Assembly: GCF_965200585.1 (NCBI RefSeq)
Contig: NZ_OZ241361.1
Source of the DNA: Bacterioplanoides sp965200585
GTDB lineage: Bacteria; Pseudomonadota; Gammaproteobacteria; Pseudomonadales; Oceanobacteraceae
Reading direction: 5' to 3' (one strand)
DNA length: 64,000 bases
In this document: piece after piece, positions 25,544-34,639 of the stretch
Position numbering within the stretch: the stretch's first letter is position 1
Layout of the letters: the number at the start of each line of letters is the position of its first letter
Made by a program: the position numbers and the translations under genes
The notes under the pieces: generated by a model
Seen by the model: only the letters and a program-made list of their open reading frames with translations
What the model was told of the DNA's origin: nothing
Database searches by the model: none

Positions 25544-27814
25544 GTGTCTAAACTGTTCCTGAACTTTCCTTTTACTACCTCGCCTTTGTTCGCAAATCCG
25601 GGTCGTTATGCGGCCAAGCCGTTAGCATTGGCTGTGGCTTTAGCGGCTGCGCCCGTTGCTCTGGCGGTTGATGCCAGCGATGACGAAGCGGTGCTGGACA
25701 ATGTCTATATCACTGGTGGCGCCGATGAGATTCGTCGCCAGCCGGGATCGGCGACTCTGATTGATGATGTAGCGCTGGATACGTTTGAATATACCGATAT
25801 TCACCGGGTGCTAAATGCCGTACCTGGCGTTAACCTTCAGGAAGAAGATGGTTATGGCCTGCGTCCGAATATTGGTCTGCGTGGCACCGCTCCTGAACGG
25901 AGTAAAAAAGTAACAGTAATGGAAGACGGTGTGTTATCTGGCCCAGCTCCGTATTCAGCGCCAGCGGCTTATTACTTCCCGAATGTATCTCGTATGAGTG
26001 CAGTAGAGGTGTTTAAAGGCCCGTCCACTATTCAGTATGGCCCAGCGACTATTGGTGGGGCGATTAACCTGGTGAGCCGCCCAATTCCTTATAACAACGA
26101 AGGAGAAGTTGATGCTCAGTACGGTAGCCATGACTTCCGTCGTTTGTCGGCTTTTTACGGTGGTCAACAAGGTAATGTTGGCTATCTAATCGAAGGTTTG
26201 CACGTTGCCACCGACGGCTTTAAAGATCTTGATGGCGGTGGTGATACCGGTTTTGAACGTAATGATATTAACTTTAAAACCAGTTATCAGTTATTAGGTG
26301 AAGAAAGCAGCCAGTTATTCCAACTGAAGCTGGGCTATGCTGATGAAGAGTCAGATGAAACCTATCTGGGTCTGACGAAAGATGACTTTGACGATGACCC
26401 GTATCGCCGTTATGCCTCCTCTCAGCTGGATAATATGAACTGGGAGCATACTCAGGTTCAGCTGACGCACCAGTTTGAAATGAACGATTTTACGTTAACC
26501 ACCGATGTGTATCGTAATGGTTTTGAACGTGACTGGTTTAAGTTAAACAGCTTTAACACCAACGACGTGACGTTAAGCGAGATTTTGGCTAACCCGGATG
26601 ACCCACAAAACCGTTCCTTTTATCAGATCCTGACGGGAGAGCGTGCCAGTGGTCTATCTGAGGCTGAAGAGCTGAGAATTGGTAATAACGGCCGTAAGTT
26701 TGTTTCCCAGGGGATTCAGACCCGCGCTAATTACAGCATTAATACCGCAGAAATCAGCCATGAATTAGAAGTCGGCTTACGTATTCATCAGGATGAAATC
26801 CGTCGTCACCATACCGAGCAAAGCTATCGTATGCTGCCGGGAGGTATTTTACAGGCGGTTGACGGTACATTTGAGTCAACGACCCGTAATAAAGATGAAG
26901 CAACCGCCATTGCGGTGTACATCAAAGACGATATTCAGATTGATAACACCACCATTACCATTGGTGTTCGTCATGAAGAAATTGAAACTACGCGTACGGT
27001 TTATGACTTAGTGAATGGCTCCAGAGTCAGCAAAACGGAATTAGATCAATCGATTACGCTGCCGGGTATTGGTGTGTACTCTCAGCTGACCGATACCTTT
27101 GGTGTATTAGGTGGTGTGCATAAAGGTTTCACTGCAGCAACGCCTAGCAGTGATGACGATATTCAGCCAGAAGAAAGCATCAACTATGAACTGGGTGGCC
27201 GCTATAGCGGTTATGGACAGGCGGAAGTGATTGCCTTCTTAAACGACTATAACCAGTTCAGCGGTACCTGCTCTTTCCAGAATGGTTGTGATAATGATCT
27301 GGTGGATGATCAGGCCAATGCCGGTAATGCTCAGGTTTATGGTGTTGAAGCCAGCTGGGGCCATGAATATCAGCTCAGCCATCTGTCGTTACCAGTATCA
27401 ACCAGCTATACCTATAGCCGTGGTGAGTTCGGTGAAGACTTTACCGATACTACCGGTGCTTTTGGTGAGGCCGGGCTGGATATTGAAGAAGGCTACCGTA
27501 TTGCTTACCTGCCAGAACATCGTCTGAATGTACAAACTGGCTTGACCAATGGCGTATGGGCCGTTCATTTATCGGCTTTGTATCAGAGTGAAGTGCGCAA
27601 TGTACCGGGCAAAGGCAGTATTGCCGAAGAAGATAAAGTGGATGCTTACACTGTATTCGATTTATCCGGTAGCTATCAGGTAACCAAACAGCTGCAACTG
27701 TACAGCACCGTTGATAACGTATTTGCTAATGAATATGTGGTAGCGGTTAAGCCTTATGGCTTCCGTCCGGGTAAAGATCGTTCTGTGAATGTCGGCGCTA
27801 AATTTAAGTTCTGA
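25544..27814 (+). CDS. TonB-dependent outer membrane receptor (FecA-like)
   Basis: A 756-residue outer membrane receptor. A signal peptide (LALAVALAAAPVALA) is followed by a candidate TonB box region (VLDNVYITGG), the plug domain (IHRVLNAVPGVNLQEEDGYGLRPNIGLRG through VEVFKGPSTIQYGPATIGGAINLV), and a 22-strand type barrel ending in the aromatic-type C-terminus VNVGAKFKF. No N-terminal STN signalling domain is present, so it is not a sigma-factor transducer. It starts at GTG with GGAG upstream. Neighbouring imelysin and DUF1513 genes suggest iron or another metal chelate as cargo. Confidence 0.92.
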   Translation: MSKLFLNFPFTTSPLFANPGRYAAKPLALAVALAAAPVALAVDASDDEAVLDNVYITGGADEIRRQPGSATLIDDVALDTFEYTDIHRVLNAVPGVNLQEEDGYGLRPNIGLRGTAPERSKKVTVMEDGVLSGPAPYSAPAAYYFPNVSRMSAVEVFKGPSTIQYGPATIGGAINLVSRPIPYNNEGEVDAQYGSHDFRRLSAFYGGQQGNVGYLIEGLHVATDGFKDLDGGGDTGFERNDINFKTSYQLLGEESSQLFQLKLGYADEESDETYLGLTKDDFDDDPYRRYASSQLDNMNWEHTQVQLTHQFEMNDFTLTTDVYRNGFERDWFKLNSFNTNDVTLSEILANPDDPQNRSFYQILTGERASGLSEAEELRIGNNGRKFVSQGIQTRANYSINTAEISHELEVGLRIHQDEIRRHHTEQSYRMLPGGILQAVDGTFESTTRNKDEATAIAVYIKDDIQIDNTTITIGVRHEEIETTRTVYDLVNGSRVSKTELDQSITLPGIGVYSQLTDTFGVLGGVHKGFTAATPSSDDDIQPEESINYELGGRYSGYGQAEVIAFLNDYNQFSGTCSFQNGCDNDLVDDQANAGNAQVYGVEASWGHEYQLSHLSLPVSTSYTYSRGEFGEDFTDTTGAFGEAGLDIEEGYRIAYLPEHRLNVQTGLTNGVWAVHLSALYQSEVRNVPGKGSIAEEDKVDAYTVFDLSGSYQVTKQLQLYSTVDNVFANEYVVAVKPYGFRPGKDRSVNVGAKFKF

Positions 27815-27868
27815 TTGTGTTTTGATCTGAGCTTTGATTGGATTTTTAATCTAAGTAGCTCCGTTACA

Positions 27869-27908
27869 AAAAAGCCCGTCATAGATTAAATGCTATGACG
27901 GGCTTTTT
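27869..27908. terminator. Bidirectional terminator between receptor gene and pntB
   Basis: A perfect 16-bp stem, AAAAAAGCCCGTCATAG-type at 27869-27884 with its complement at 27893-27908, has A-rich and T-rich flanks on both strands, so it can terminate both convergent transcripts. Confidence 0.9.
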
Positions 27909-27954
27909 ATTTTCAGGTACCTGCAGAAGCTTTACTGCCCCTGCAGTGCAGAGC

Positions 27955-29364
27955 TTACAGGTCTTTCAACGCGGAAATTGTATCCTGCAGTACCTTCTTC
28001 GCATCACCAGCAACCATCAGTGAGTTATCACGGATAAACAGCTCGTTTGGAATGCCTGCGAAACCTGGGGACAAGCCACGTTTAACCACAACTACGGTTT
28101 TGGCGTTGTGCACATCCAGAATTGGCATACCAAAGATCGGGGAGTTTGGATCTTGTGCCGCTGCCGGGTTTACCACGTCGTTTGCACCTAATACGATAGC
28201 TACGTCGGTTTGTGAGAATTCCGGGTTAATGGCGTCCATTTCAACCAGCTGATCGTATGGCACTTCGGCTTCTGCCAGTAATACGTTCATATGGCCCGGC
28301 ATACGACCGGCAACCGGGTGAATGGCGTATTTAACGCTGGCACCCTGAGCTTCCAGCATATTAGCCAGTTCACGGGTTGCGTGTTGTGCCTGGGCAACGG
28401 CTAAACCATAGCCCGGTACAAATACCACGTTTTGTGCGCCATCCAGCAACATGGCCAGTTCATCTGCGGAAGAAAACTTCACTTTGCCTTCGTAGAAAGC
28501 ATCGTTTTCATCACGGCTTACGCCAGCGCTTTCAGCCATTGAACCACCAAACAAAACGTTGGTCAGTGAGCGGTTCATCGCTTTACACATAATGCTGGTT
28601 AAGATGATGCCGGAAGCACCCACCAGAGAACCGGTGATAATCAGGCCGTTGTTTTCCAGTACAAAACCTGCTGCAGCACCGGCTAAACCGGAGTATGAGT
28701 TCAGCAGGGCAACAACAACAGGCATATCGGCACCGCCAATTGGCATTACCAGGCAGATACCCAGCACCAGACACAGAACAATCAATCCAGCAATCAGCAG
28801 ATCGGAGTTCAGTGGATCAACCGCCGCGAAGTAAGCCGCACCGGCCAGCAGAGCCACTAAGCACAGTTTTACGATGGTCTTAAACAGGAAAACTTTGTTG
28901 GAATCACCAATGCTGCCTTTTAATTTGCCCACGGCAATAAAAGAACCGGTTAAAGTAACGGCACCAATCAGAATTGACATAATAACGGCAATCGACCAGT
29001 CGTAGCTGGGAACAAATTTGCCCATTTCAGCCAGTTTCTGGCTCTCCAGATAGTTCGCTGCAGCAACCAGCAGAGATGCACCACCACCAATACCGTTCAG
29101 AGCGGCAACCAGCTCTGGCATATCGGTCATGGCGATTTTCTTCGCTAAGATCGCACCAATGGTGCCACCAATTAACACACCAATAATGATGTATTCGTAA
29201 GTCACTACGTTGTTATCGAGCAGAGCAACGATGACTGCAATCAGCATACCGGTAGCTGACATCTGGTTACCACGAACCGCCGTTTTTGGGGTAGTCATAC
29301 CTTTGATGCCGAGGATAAACAGCACGGCAGAAACCAGGTAACCTAAATTAATTAATGTATCCAC
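27955..29364 (-). CDS. pntB: NAD(P) transhydrogenase subunit beta
   Basis: A 469-residue subunit of the proton-translocating transhydrogenase, which makes NADPH from NADH using the proton gradient. The first ~270 residues hold about eight or nine membrane helices. The C-terminal ~180 residues are the NADP-binding dIII domain, with VVFVPGYGLAVAQAQH, HPVAGRMPGHMNVLLAEA and VAIVLGANDVVNPAA. It is the last gene of pntAA-pntAB-pntB on the minus strand, with a 10-base gap from the preceding gene. Confidence 0.96.
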   Translation of the reverse strand: MDTLINLGYLVSAVLFILGIKGMTTPKTAVRGNQMSATGMLIAVIVALLDNNVVTYEYIIIGVLIGGTIGAILAKKIAMTDMPELVAALNGIGGGASLLVAAANYLESQKLAEMGKFVPSYDWSIAVIMSILIGAVTLTGSFIAVGKLKGSIGDSNKVFLFKTIVKLCLVALLAGAAYFAAVDPLNSDLLIAGLIVLCLVLGICLVMPIGGADMPVVVALLNSYSGLAGAAAGFVLENNGLIITGSLVGASGIILTSIMCKAMNRSLTNVLFGGSMAESAGVSRDENDAFYEGKVKFSSADELAMLLDGAQNVVFVPGYGLAVAQAQHATRELANMLEAQGASVKYAIHPVAGRMPGHMNVLLAEAEVPYDQLVEMDAINPEFSQTDVAIVLGANDVVNPAAAQDPNSPIFGMPILDVHNAKTVVVVKRGLSPGFAGIPNELFIRDNSLMVAGDAKKVLQDTISALKDL

Positions 29365-29374
29365 AATTCAGCCC

Positions 29375-29659
29375 TTACTTCTTTTTAAACATATTCAGCA
29401 TGCGATCGGTTACCAGAAAACCGGCCACAATGTTGATGGTGGCTAAGGCAATTGCCGCACCGCCTAAAACGGTCGACAAAACCGTGGTGTGCTCACTGCC
29501 ACCGGAGCTGAGGATGGCACCCACAACCACAATACCGGAGATAGCATTGGTGCCACTCATCAGTGGAGTGTGTAGGGTGGGTGGTACTTTGTTGATCACT
29601 TCGACACCGACAAAAACAGCCAGCACAAAAATGGTCAGGCTCATGATGAACATTTCCAT
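29375..29659 (-). CDS. pntAB: NAD(P) transhydrogenase subunit alpha, part 2
   Basis: A 94-residue protein with three membrane helices (FIMSLTIFVLAVFVGVEVI, SGTNAISGIVVVGAIL, AIALATINIVAGFLVTDRML). It corresponds to the C-terminal membrane part of E. coli PntA, here a separate polypeptide, as in Rhodospirillum and many other proteobacteria. It lies 14 bases after pntAA. Confidence 0.95.
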   Translation of the reverse strand: MEMFIMSLTIFVLAVFVGVEVINKVPPTLHTPLMSGTNAISGIVVVGAILSSGGSEHTTVLSTVLGGAAIALATINIVAGFLVTDRMLNMFKKK

Positions 29660-29673
29660 CTTGGGAATTCCTC

Positions 29674-30807
29674 TTAAGCGTTTTCGATTTGGGCTTTTAA
29701 GCCATCGTGTTTAATGGCGCCGTCTTCGGTCACTAACGTGGCGGCGATGATGTCGTCTTCCATATCAATATTCAGCGCGCCGTCAGCCGCCATATTTAAT
29801 AAGAAGGTGGTGATGTTTTTGGTTAACAGCTGCGATGCGTGTACCGGAACACGACCTGGGTGGTCGGTGTAACCAATAATGGTGACACCATCCAGATAGA
29901 CTTTTTCACCTGCAACCGTGCCTTCGACGTTACCGCCGCGCTCTGCTGCCAGATCGACAATCACGGAGCCTTTTTTCATGTAATGCAGCATGTCTTTGGT
30001 GATCAGACGTGGGCTGGCTTTACCCGGAATAGCGGCAGTGGTGATCACCATGTCAGCTTGCGATATCTTAGTGGTCATCTGTTCGCGCTGTTTGCGATAA
30101 AAGGCTTCTGACTTCTCGCTGGCGTAACCCGATTCATTGCCGCTTTCGGTTTCCAGGTCAAATTCAACGAATTTGGCACCCAGAGATTCCACCTGTTCGC
30201 GTACTTCGGCACGAGTGTCATAGGCTTCAACCACCGCACCTAAACGACGGGCAGTCGAGATCGCCATCAGGCCGGCAACGCCAGCACCAATGATGAATAC
30301 ACGTGCCGGGTGAATGGTGCCCGCTGCGGTCATTAACATTGGGAAGTATTGTGGTAATGCCATGGCACCAGCCAATACCGAACGGTAACCACTGATGGCA
30401 CCCATGGAGCTTAAGACGTCCATCGATTGAGCGCGGGTTGTCCGTGGAATAAATTCCAACGCAAACGAACGCACTTTTTTCTCGGCTAACTGGCTGACCA
30501 GTGGCAGGTTGAACCAGGCATCCAGTAGACAGATCAGGGTACTGTTTTCTTTTAACAGTGGGATTTCCTGATCCAGCGGCTGACGGACTTTTAAAATAAT
30601 ATCCGCTTGTTGGTATAACGATTCGGCAGTGGGTGCAATGCTGGCACCACAGTTGCGGTATTCGTCGTCAGCAAAATGTGCCTCATCACCGGCCCCTTGC
30701 TGAATCACGACTTCAAAGCCGTTATCCAGTAGCGCCTGAATACCCGACGGTATCAGGGCAACGCGGGCTTCCCCAGGATAAATTTCCTTAGGTACACCAA
30801 TTAACAT
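29674..30807 (-). CDS. pntAA: NAD(P) transhydrogenase subunit alpha, part 1
   Basis: The 377-residue soluble dI subunit that binds NAD(H). Alanine dehydrogenase-like fold: GVPKEIYPGEARVALIPSG at the N-terminus and the nucleotide-binding FIIGAGVAGLMAISTARRLGAVVEAYDTR near 170-198. A mobile-loop region (MVITTAAIPGKASPRLITKDML) follows. It is first of the split three-gene transhydrogenase operon. mqo lies upstream in the same direction but with a likely terminator between. Confidence 0.96.
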   Translation of the reverse strand: MLIGVPKEIYPGEARVALIPSGIQALLDNGFEVVIQQGAGDEAHFADDEYRNCGASIAPTAESLYQQADIILKVRQPLDQEIPLLKENSTLICLLDAWFNLPLVSQLAEKKVRSFALEFIPRTTRAQSMDVLSSMGAISGYRSVLAGAMALPQYFPMLMTAAGTIHPARVFIIGAGVAGLMAISTARRLGAVVEAYDTRAEVREQVESLGAKFVEFDLETESGNESGYASEKSEAFYRKQREQMTTKISQADMVITTAAIPGKASPRLITKDMLHYMKKGSVIVDLAAERGGNVEGTVAGEKVYLDGVTIIGYTDHPGRVPVHASQLLTKNITTFLLNMAADGALNIDMEDDIIAATLVTEDGAIKHDGLKAQIENA

Positions 30808-30850
30808 AGTGCGTACTCCTATAAGTTAGAATGAAAAATTTTTAAGCGAG

Positions 30851-30896
30851 CAAAAGCCACCTACAGTCAGTTTCCTGACCGCATCAGTGACTTTTG
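30851..30896 (-). terminator. Probable terminator between mqo and pntAA
   Basis: On the minus strand AAAAGTCAC pairs with GTGGCTTTT (one wobble), with an inner TCAG/CTGA hairpin around GAAA. A modest U-rich tract lies about 12 bases beyond. It probably separates mqo from the transhydrogenase genes. Confidence 0.5.
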
Positions 30897-30911
30897 GGAA
30901 AATAATTTGGA

Positions 30912-32420
30912 CTACATAGCGATCGGCTGTTCTGACTCATCAGCCGGGCGTAATCCCAGCGTATGTAAGGTGTGTGAACGCACCTGCTCCAGCAGTTGAG
31001 CGTTATCAATCAGAGACTCGCCATAAGAAGGAATCAGTTGTTTCAGGCGCTGTTGCCAGCCTGAGTTCATCTGTTGCTCAAAGCAGCGTTCCAGTACTTC
31101 AATCATGGCTTTGGCGGCAACCGAAGCGCCCGGAGATGCGCCTAATAAGGCGGCCAGAGAGCCATCCGCTGCGGCAACCAGCTCGGTGCCGAACTCCAGT
31201 TTGCCTTTGCCGTTTGCATCTTTTTTAATGATCTGCACCCGTTGCCCGGCGTGCGCTAAGCTCCAGTCGCTTGCCTTCGCCGTTGGTAAATATTGCTGCA
31301 GAGTTCTGACTCGGTCTTCATGCGACTGCAGCACTTCACTGATTAAATAACGCGTCAGATCCATATTGTTCAGACCCACCTGCATCATTGGCAGCAGATT
31401 ATTGGCACTGACCGATTTGATCAGATCCAGCTTCGAACCTTGTTTTAAAAACTGCGTGGTAAATCCGGCGTATGGGCCAAATAACAAGGCGGGCTTGCCA
31501 TTGATAATGCGTGTGTCCAGATGAGGAACCGACATTGGTGGCGCACCAATAGCCGCTTTGCCGTACACCTTGGCGTGATGCTGTTTCACAACGTCCGGGT
31601 TCTGACAGACCAACCATTGGCCTGATACCGGGAAACCGCCGTAACCTTTGCTTTCAGGGATGTTGGATTTTTGCAACAACGGCAAAGCACCGCCGCCAGC
31701 GCCTAAAAACACAAACTTCGCCTGAATGGTTTCGGCCTGGCGGGTGATGCGGTTCTTAACCACAACCTGCCAATGACCTGCGGATTTGTTGAGCTGGCTG
31801 ACTTCGTGATTCAGCAGCAGGTCAAAACCGTTCTGCTGCTCCAGATTATTCGCCAGATTGCGGGTCAGTGAGCCAAAGTCGATATCCGCGCCATAGGCCA
31901 CACGGGTAGCCGCAACGGCTTCACCTTGACCACGCTGGGCCATCACCAGCGGCATCCACTGTTGTAAAACGGCTGGGTCTTCGCTGTATTCCATATCGGC
32001 AAATAATGGATGTGCCGATAGTTTGTGATAGCGCTGACGCAGAAAATCTACGTTGTTTTCGCCCCAGACAAAACTGATGTGTGGCGTGGGGTTAATAAAC
32101 TGATGCGGTGACGGCAGATCGCCAGAAGCGATCAGGGATGACCACAGCTGTAGGGAGATTTCAAAGTTGGCATTGATCGTCAGCGCACGTTCAATCTCGA
32201 TCTCCCCCTGAGCCGTTTGCGGGGTGTAGTTGAGTTCACAATAACCCGCATGGCCAGTACCGGCGTTGTTCCAGCCATCAGTACTTTCGGCGGCAACGTC
32301 GTCGAGGCGCTCAACCATCAGAATATTCAGTGATGGATCAAGCTTCTTCAGTAACGTGGCCAGTGTTGTGCTCATCACACCACTGCCGACTAATAAGGCA
32401 TCAACGTGTTTTTTGGTCAT
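30912..32420 (-). CDS. mqo: Malate:quinone oxidoreductase
   Basis: A 502-residue FAD-dependent peripheral membrane enzyme that oxidises malate to oxaloacetate and passes electrons to quinone. FAD-binding start VDALLVGSGVMSTTLATLLKKLDP, then ERLDDVAAESTDGWNNAGTGHAGYCELNYTPQ, and the late LEFGTELVAAADGSLAALLGASPGAS signature are all typical. Length is normal. ATG start; stop followed by a hairpin. Confidence 0.96.
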   Translation of the reverse strand: MTKKHVDALLVGSGVMSTTLATLLKKLDPSLNILMVERLDDVAAESTDGWNNAGTGHAGYCELNYTPQTAQGEIEIERALTINANFEISLQLWSSLIASGDLPSPHQFINPTPHISFVWGENNVDFLRQRYHKLSAHPLFADMEYSEDPAVLQQWMPLVMAQRGQGEAVAATRVAYGADIDFGSLTRNLANNLEQQNGFDLLLNHEVSQLNKSAGHWQVVVKNRITRQAETIQAKFVFLGAGGGALPLLQKSNIPESKGYGGFPVSGQWLVCQNPDVVKQHHAKVYGKAAIGAPPMSVPHLDTRIINGKPALLFGPYAGFTTQFLKQGSKLDLIKSVSANNLLPMMQVGLNNMDLTRYLISEVLQSHEDRVRTLQQYLPTAKASDWSLAHAGQRVQIIKKDANGKGKLEFGTELVAAADGSLAALLGASPGASVAAKAMIEVLERCFEQQMNSGWQQRLKQLIPSYGESLIDNAQLLEQVRSHTLHTLGLRPADESEQPIAM

Positions 32421-32521
32421 CGTCAGTCTCCCGAGCCAGTGATGAGGCGATTTATACGGATATGGGAGTTTGCTCGCAATAGCTGAGACAGGTATCCATC
32501 AGTAGAGTTTTTTATGCTTTT

Positions 32522-32527
32522 TATAAT
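32522..32527 (+). promoter_or_regulatory. Possible -10 box for the mntA-hepT pair
   Basis: A perfect TATAAT sits about 145 bases before the preferred mntA start, in AT-rich DNA. No convincing -35 hexamer lies at the right distance. Confidence 0.3.
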
Positions 32528-32670
32528 GTATTGCTTATGGATGAAATTTTATCCATTTGTTTTTGGTTATAAATTGGGCGATGAATTATTCAGAGATGAC
32601 CAGGAATCTGGCGCTTCTTGCGTGTGTGAAAGCCATTGGCGATACTGCCTGTTTCTCTGGCCTTACTCTG

Positions 32671-33093
32671 ATGAAAATGATGGAAGCAGTGATTCATAAT
32701 CAGCCTGCGTTATTAGCAGACATTACTCGTTTGGCACAATGCCACGATGATATCGCTGTCTTGTGGTTGTATGGCTCCAGAGCGAAGGGTCGCTATCATG
32801 ATCACAGTGATCTGGATCTGGCGATTGCTTTTCAGCGATTTGATTTATCAGCCGCGGATAAACTGACACGCCCCCATGAGTTGGCGATGCTATGGGCGGA
32901 TGAATTAGGCATAACTACTGACCTGATCAGCATTGTCGATATTAATACGATTCCTGCGTATCTGGCTTTTAATGTGATTGAGCAGGGCCAGATTCTTTAT
33001 CAGGATGATTCTCCCAGAGCCTATAAAGAAGCCAATCGCATCTACAGTCAGTACGAATATCAAATGATCGAGAACAAATATCATGACCATTGA
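32671..33093 (+). CDS. mntA: MntA-type nucleotidyltransferase antitoxin
   Basis: A minimal nucleotidyltransferase of 140 residues with the catalytic GSRAKGRYHDHSDLDL motif: G35-S36, then D47 and D49 (GSx10DxD). In characterised MntA-HepT pairs the MntA partner AMPylates and neutralises HepT. The start is uncertain: ATG 32671, 32677 or 32680 give the family length of about 140 with about 32 residues before the GS motif, while the frame is open upstream to 32557. No good ribosome site is seen for any of them. It overlaps hepT by 11 bases. Confidence 0.85.
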   Translation: MKMMEAVIHNQPALLADITRLAQCHDDIAVLWLYGSRAKGRYHDHSDLDLAIAFQRFDLSAADKLTRPHELAMLWADELGITTDLISIVDINTIPAYLAFNVIEQGQILYQDDSPRAYKEANRIYSQYEYQMIENKYHDH

Positions 33094-33511
33094 TGGATTA
33101 TCGCTTTATCTCCAGGAAGCACAGAAAAACGCCCGGCGTAATCAAGCAGAGCTGGACGAATTACGTGATGACCTGATTGCTGGAAATTTTCGCTCCCGCG
33201 ATTATCGGGCGCTGGAGCGTGTATTGCAGGTGTATATCGAGCAGTGTATTGGTCTGGCTAAGCATTGGCTGAAGCGTTTGGAAGGTGAGTCAGCCGCGGA
33301 TGCCTATCAAACCTTTTCATTATTATGTGAGCGTGGTCATATAACAGCCAGTGAGCTGACTCAGTGGCGTAAAATACTGGGCATGAGAAACGGTTTGGTT
33401 CACGACTACCTGAATATTGATCTGGCGATTCTTGAAACGGTATTACGTGAACAGCACTATCAGCAATTGGCGGACTTCTCAGGCAAAGCGATCCATTTTT
33501 TACAGCAGTAA
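33083..33511 (+). CDS. hepT: HepT-like ribonuclease toxin
   Basis: A 142-residue helical HEPN-domain protein with the catalytic RX4HXY motif intact: R102, H107 and Y109 in MRNGLVHDYL. HEPN toxins cleave RNA; in this system AMPylation of the tyrosine by MntA silences activity. The gene overlaps mntA, the antitoxin-first order typical of these pairs. It lies directly upstream of the flagellin glycan operon, but a sigma-54 promoter intervenes, so the two are probably independent. Confidence 0.87.
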   Translation: MTIDGLSLYLQEAQKNARRNQAELDELRDDLIAGNFRSRDYRALERVLQVYIEQCIGLAKHWLKRLEGESAADAYQTFSLLCERGHITASELTQWRKILGMRNGLVHDYLNIDLAILETVLREQHYQQLADFSGKAIHFLQQ

Positions 33512-33580
33512 TGCGTCAGCTGTTCCGGTTACAAGGGCCGAAATGGTGTTAACAGGCCTTAGTCAAAAAAATGTCTTAAG

Positions 33581-33597
33581 TTGGTGCGCCATTTGCT
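33581..33597 (+). promoter_or_regulatory. Sigma-54 (RpoN) promoter of the pse operon
   Basis: TTGGTGCG, four bases, then TTGCT reproduces the RpoN consensus TTGGCACG-N4-TTGCW with two mismatches. The essential GG (33583-33584) and GC (33595-33596) are exactly ten bases apart. The pseB ATG is 41 bases downstream. In marine gammaproteobacteria RpoN with FleQ/FlrA drives class II flagellar genes, so this site ties glycan synthesis to flagellar assembly. Confidence 0.75.
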
Positions 33598-33637
33598 TTA
33601 GTCGTACTAATCAACTAAAAACGACAGAGAATTGGCT

Positions 33638-34639
33638 ATGTTTGACGGACAAAGCATTCTGATTACCGGTGGCACCGGCTCTTTTGGTAAGCAATACACC
33701 AAGACCTTGCTGGCGAACTATAAGCCGAAAAAAATCATCATCTTCTCTCGGGATGAACTGAAGCAGTTTGAAATGCAGCAGGAATATTCCGATTCCTGTA
33801 TGCGCTATTTTATTGGCGATGTACGCGATAGTGAGCGCTTAATGCAGGCCATGAAAGGCGTAGATTATGTGATTCATGCCGCGGCGATGAAGCAGGTTCC
33901 GGCAGCGGAATACAATCCGATGGAATGTATCAAAACCAATATTAATGGTGCTGAAAATGTGATCCGGGCGGCTATCGCAAACGATGTCAAAAAAGTGATT
34001 GCACTATCAACGGATAAAGCCGCCAACCCGGTGAATTTATACGGCGCTACCAAATTATGCAGCGATAAGCTGTTTGTTGCCGCCAATAATATGGTGGGAG
34101 GCGAGGTGCCACGCTTTGCCGTTGTTCGTTATGGCAATGTGGTGGGCTCGCGTGGCTCGGTAGTGCCATTCTTTCGTAAATTACTGGCTGAAGGTAAAAC
34201 CAGCCTGCCGATTACCGATTACCGCATGACCCGTTTCTGGATTACTCTGCAACAGGGTGTCGATTTTGTGATTAAAAACTTCTCCCGGATGAAAGGCGGT
34301 GAAATTTTTGTTCCGAAAATTCCGTCGGTGACCATGTTGGATCTGGCAAAAGCCATTGCGCCTGAGATTGCTACTGAAGAGATTGGTATTCGTCCGGGAG
34401 AAAAATTGCACGAAAAAATGTGCCCACGTGATGACAGTTATCGCACGGTGGAGTTTGAAGATCATTATGTGATCTCTCCGGCGATTAACTTTCACGATGA
34501 TGAGGTTAACTATTTATCCAATAACCTCGGTGAACAGGGGAAGCCGGTTGAGCAAGGTTTCTCTTACGACTCAGGCACAAATGACTGGTTTTTGGATGTG
34601 GCAGAAACCCAGGCGTTATTACAGGAAGCCGGTGCATGA
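33638..34639 (+). CDS. pseB: UDP-GlcNAc 4,6-dehydratase (inverting), PseB
   Basis: First step of pseudaminic acid synthesis: UDP-GlcNAc to UDP-2-acetamido-2,6-dideoxy-beta-L-arabino-hexos-4-ulose. A 333-residue extended SDR protein with TGGTGSFGKQY, FSRDELKQFEMQ, GDVRDSERL, HAAAMKQVPAAEYNPMECI and the catalytic NLYGATKLCSDKLF region. ATG 33638 is chosen over a TTG six bases upstream; AGAGA precedes it. Its stop overlaps the pseC ATG (ATGA). It is the first gene of the glycan operon. Confidence 0.95.
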   Translation: MFDGQSILITGGTGSFGKQYTKTLLANYKPKKIIIFSRDELKQFEMQQEYSDSCMRYFIGDVRDSERLMQAMKGVDYVIHAAAMKQVPAAEYNPMECIKTNINGAENVIRAAIANDVKKVIALSTDKAANPVNLYGATKLCSDKLFVAANNMVGGEVPRFAVVRYGNVVGSRGSVVPFFRKLLAEGKTSLPITDYRMTRFWITLQQGVDFVIKNFSRMKGGEIFVPKIPSVTMLDLAKAIAPEIATEEIGIRPGEKLHEKMCPRDDSYRTVEFEDHYVISPAINFHDDEVNYLSNNLGEQGKPVEQGFSYDSGTNDWFLDVAETQALLQEAGA

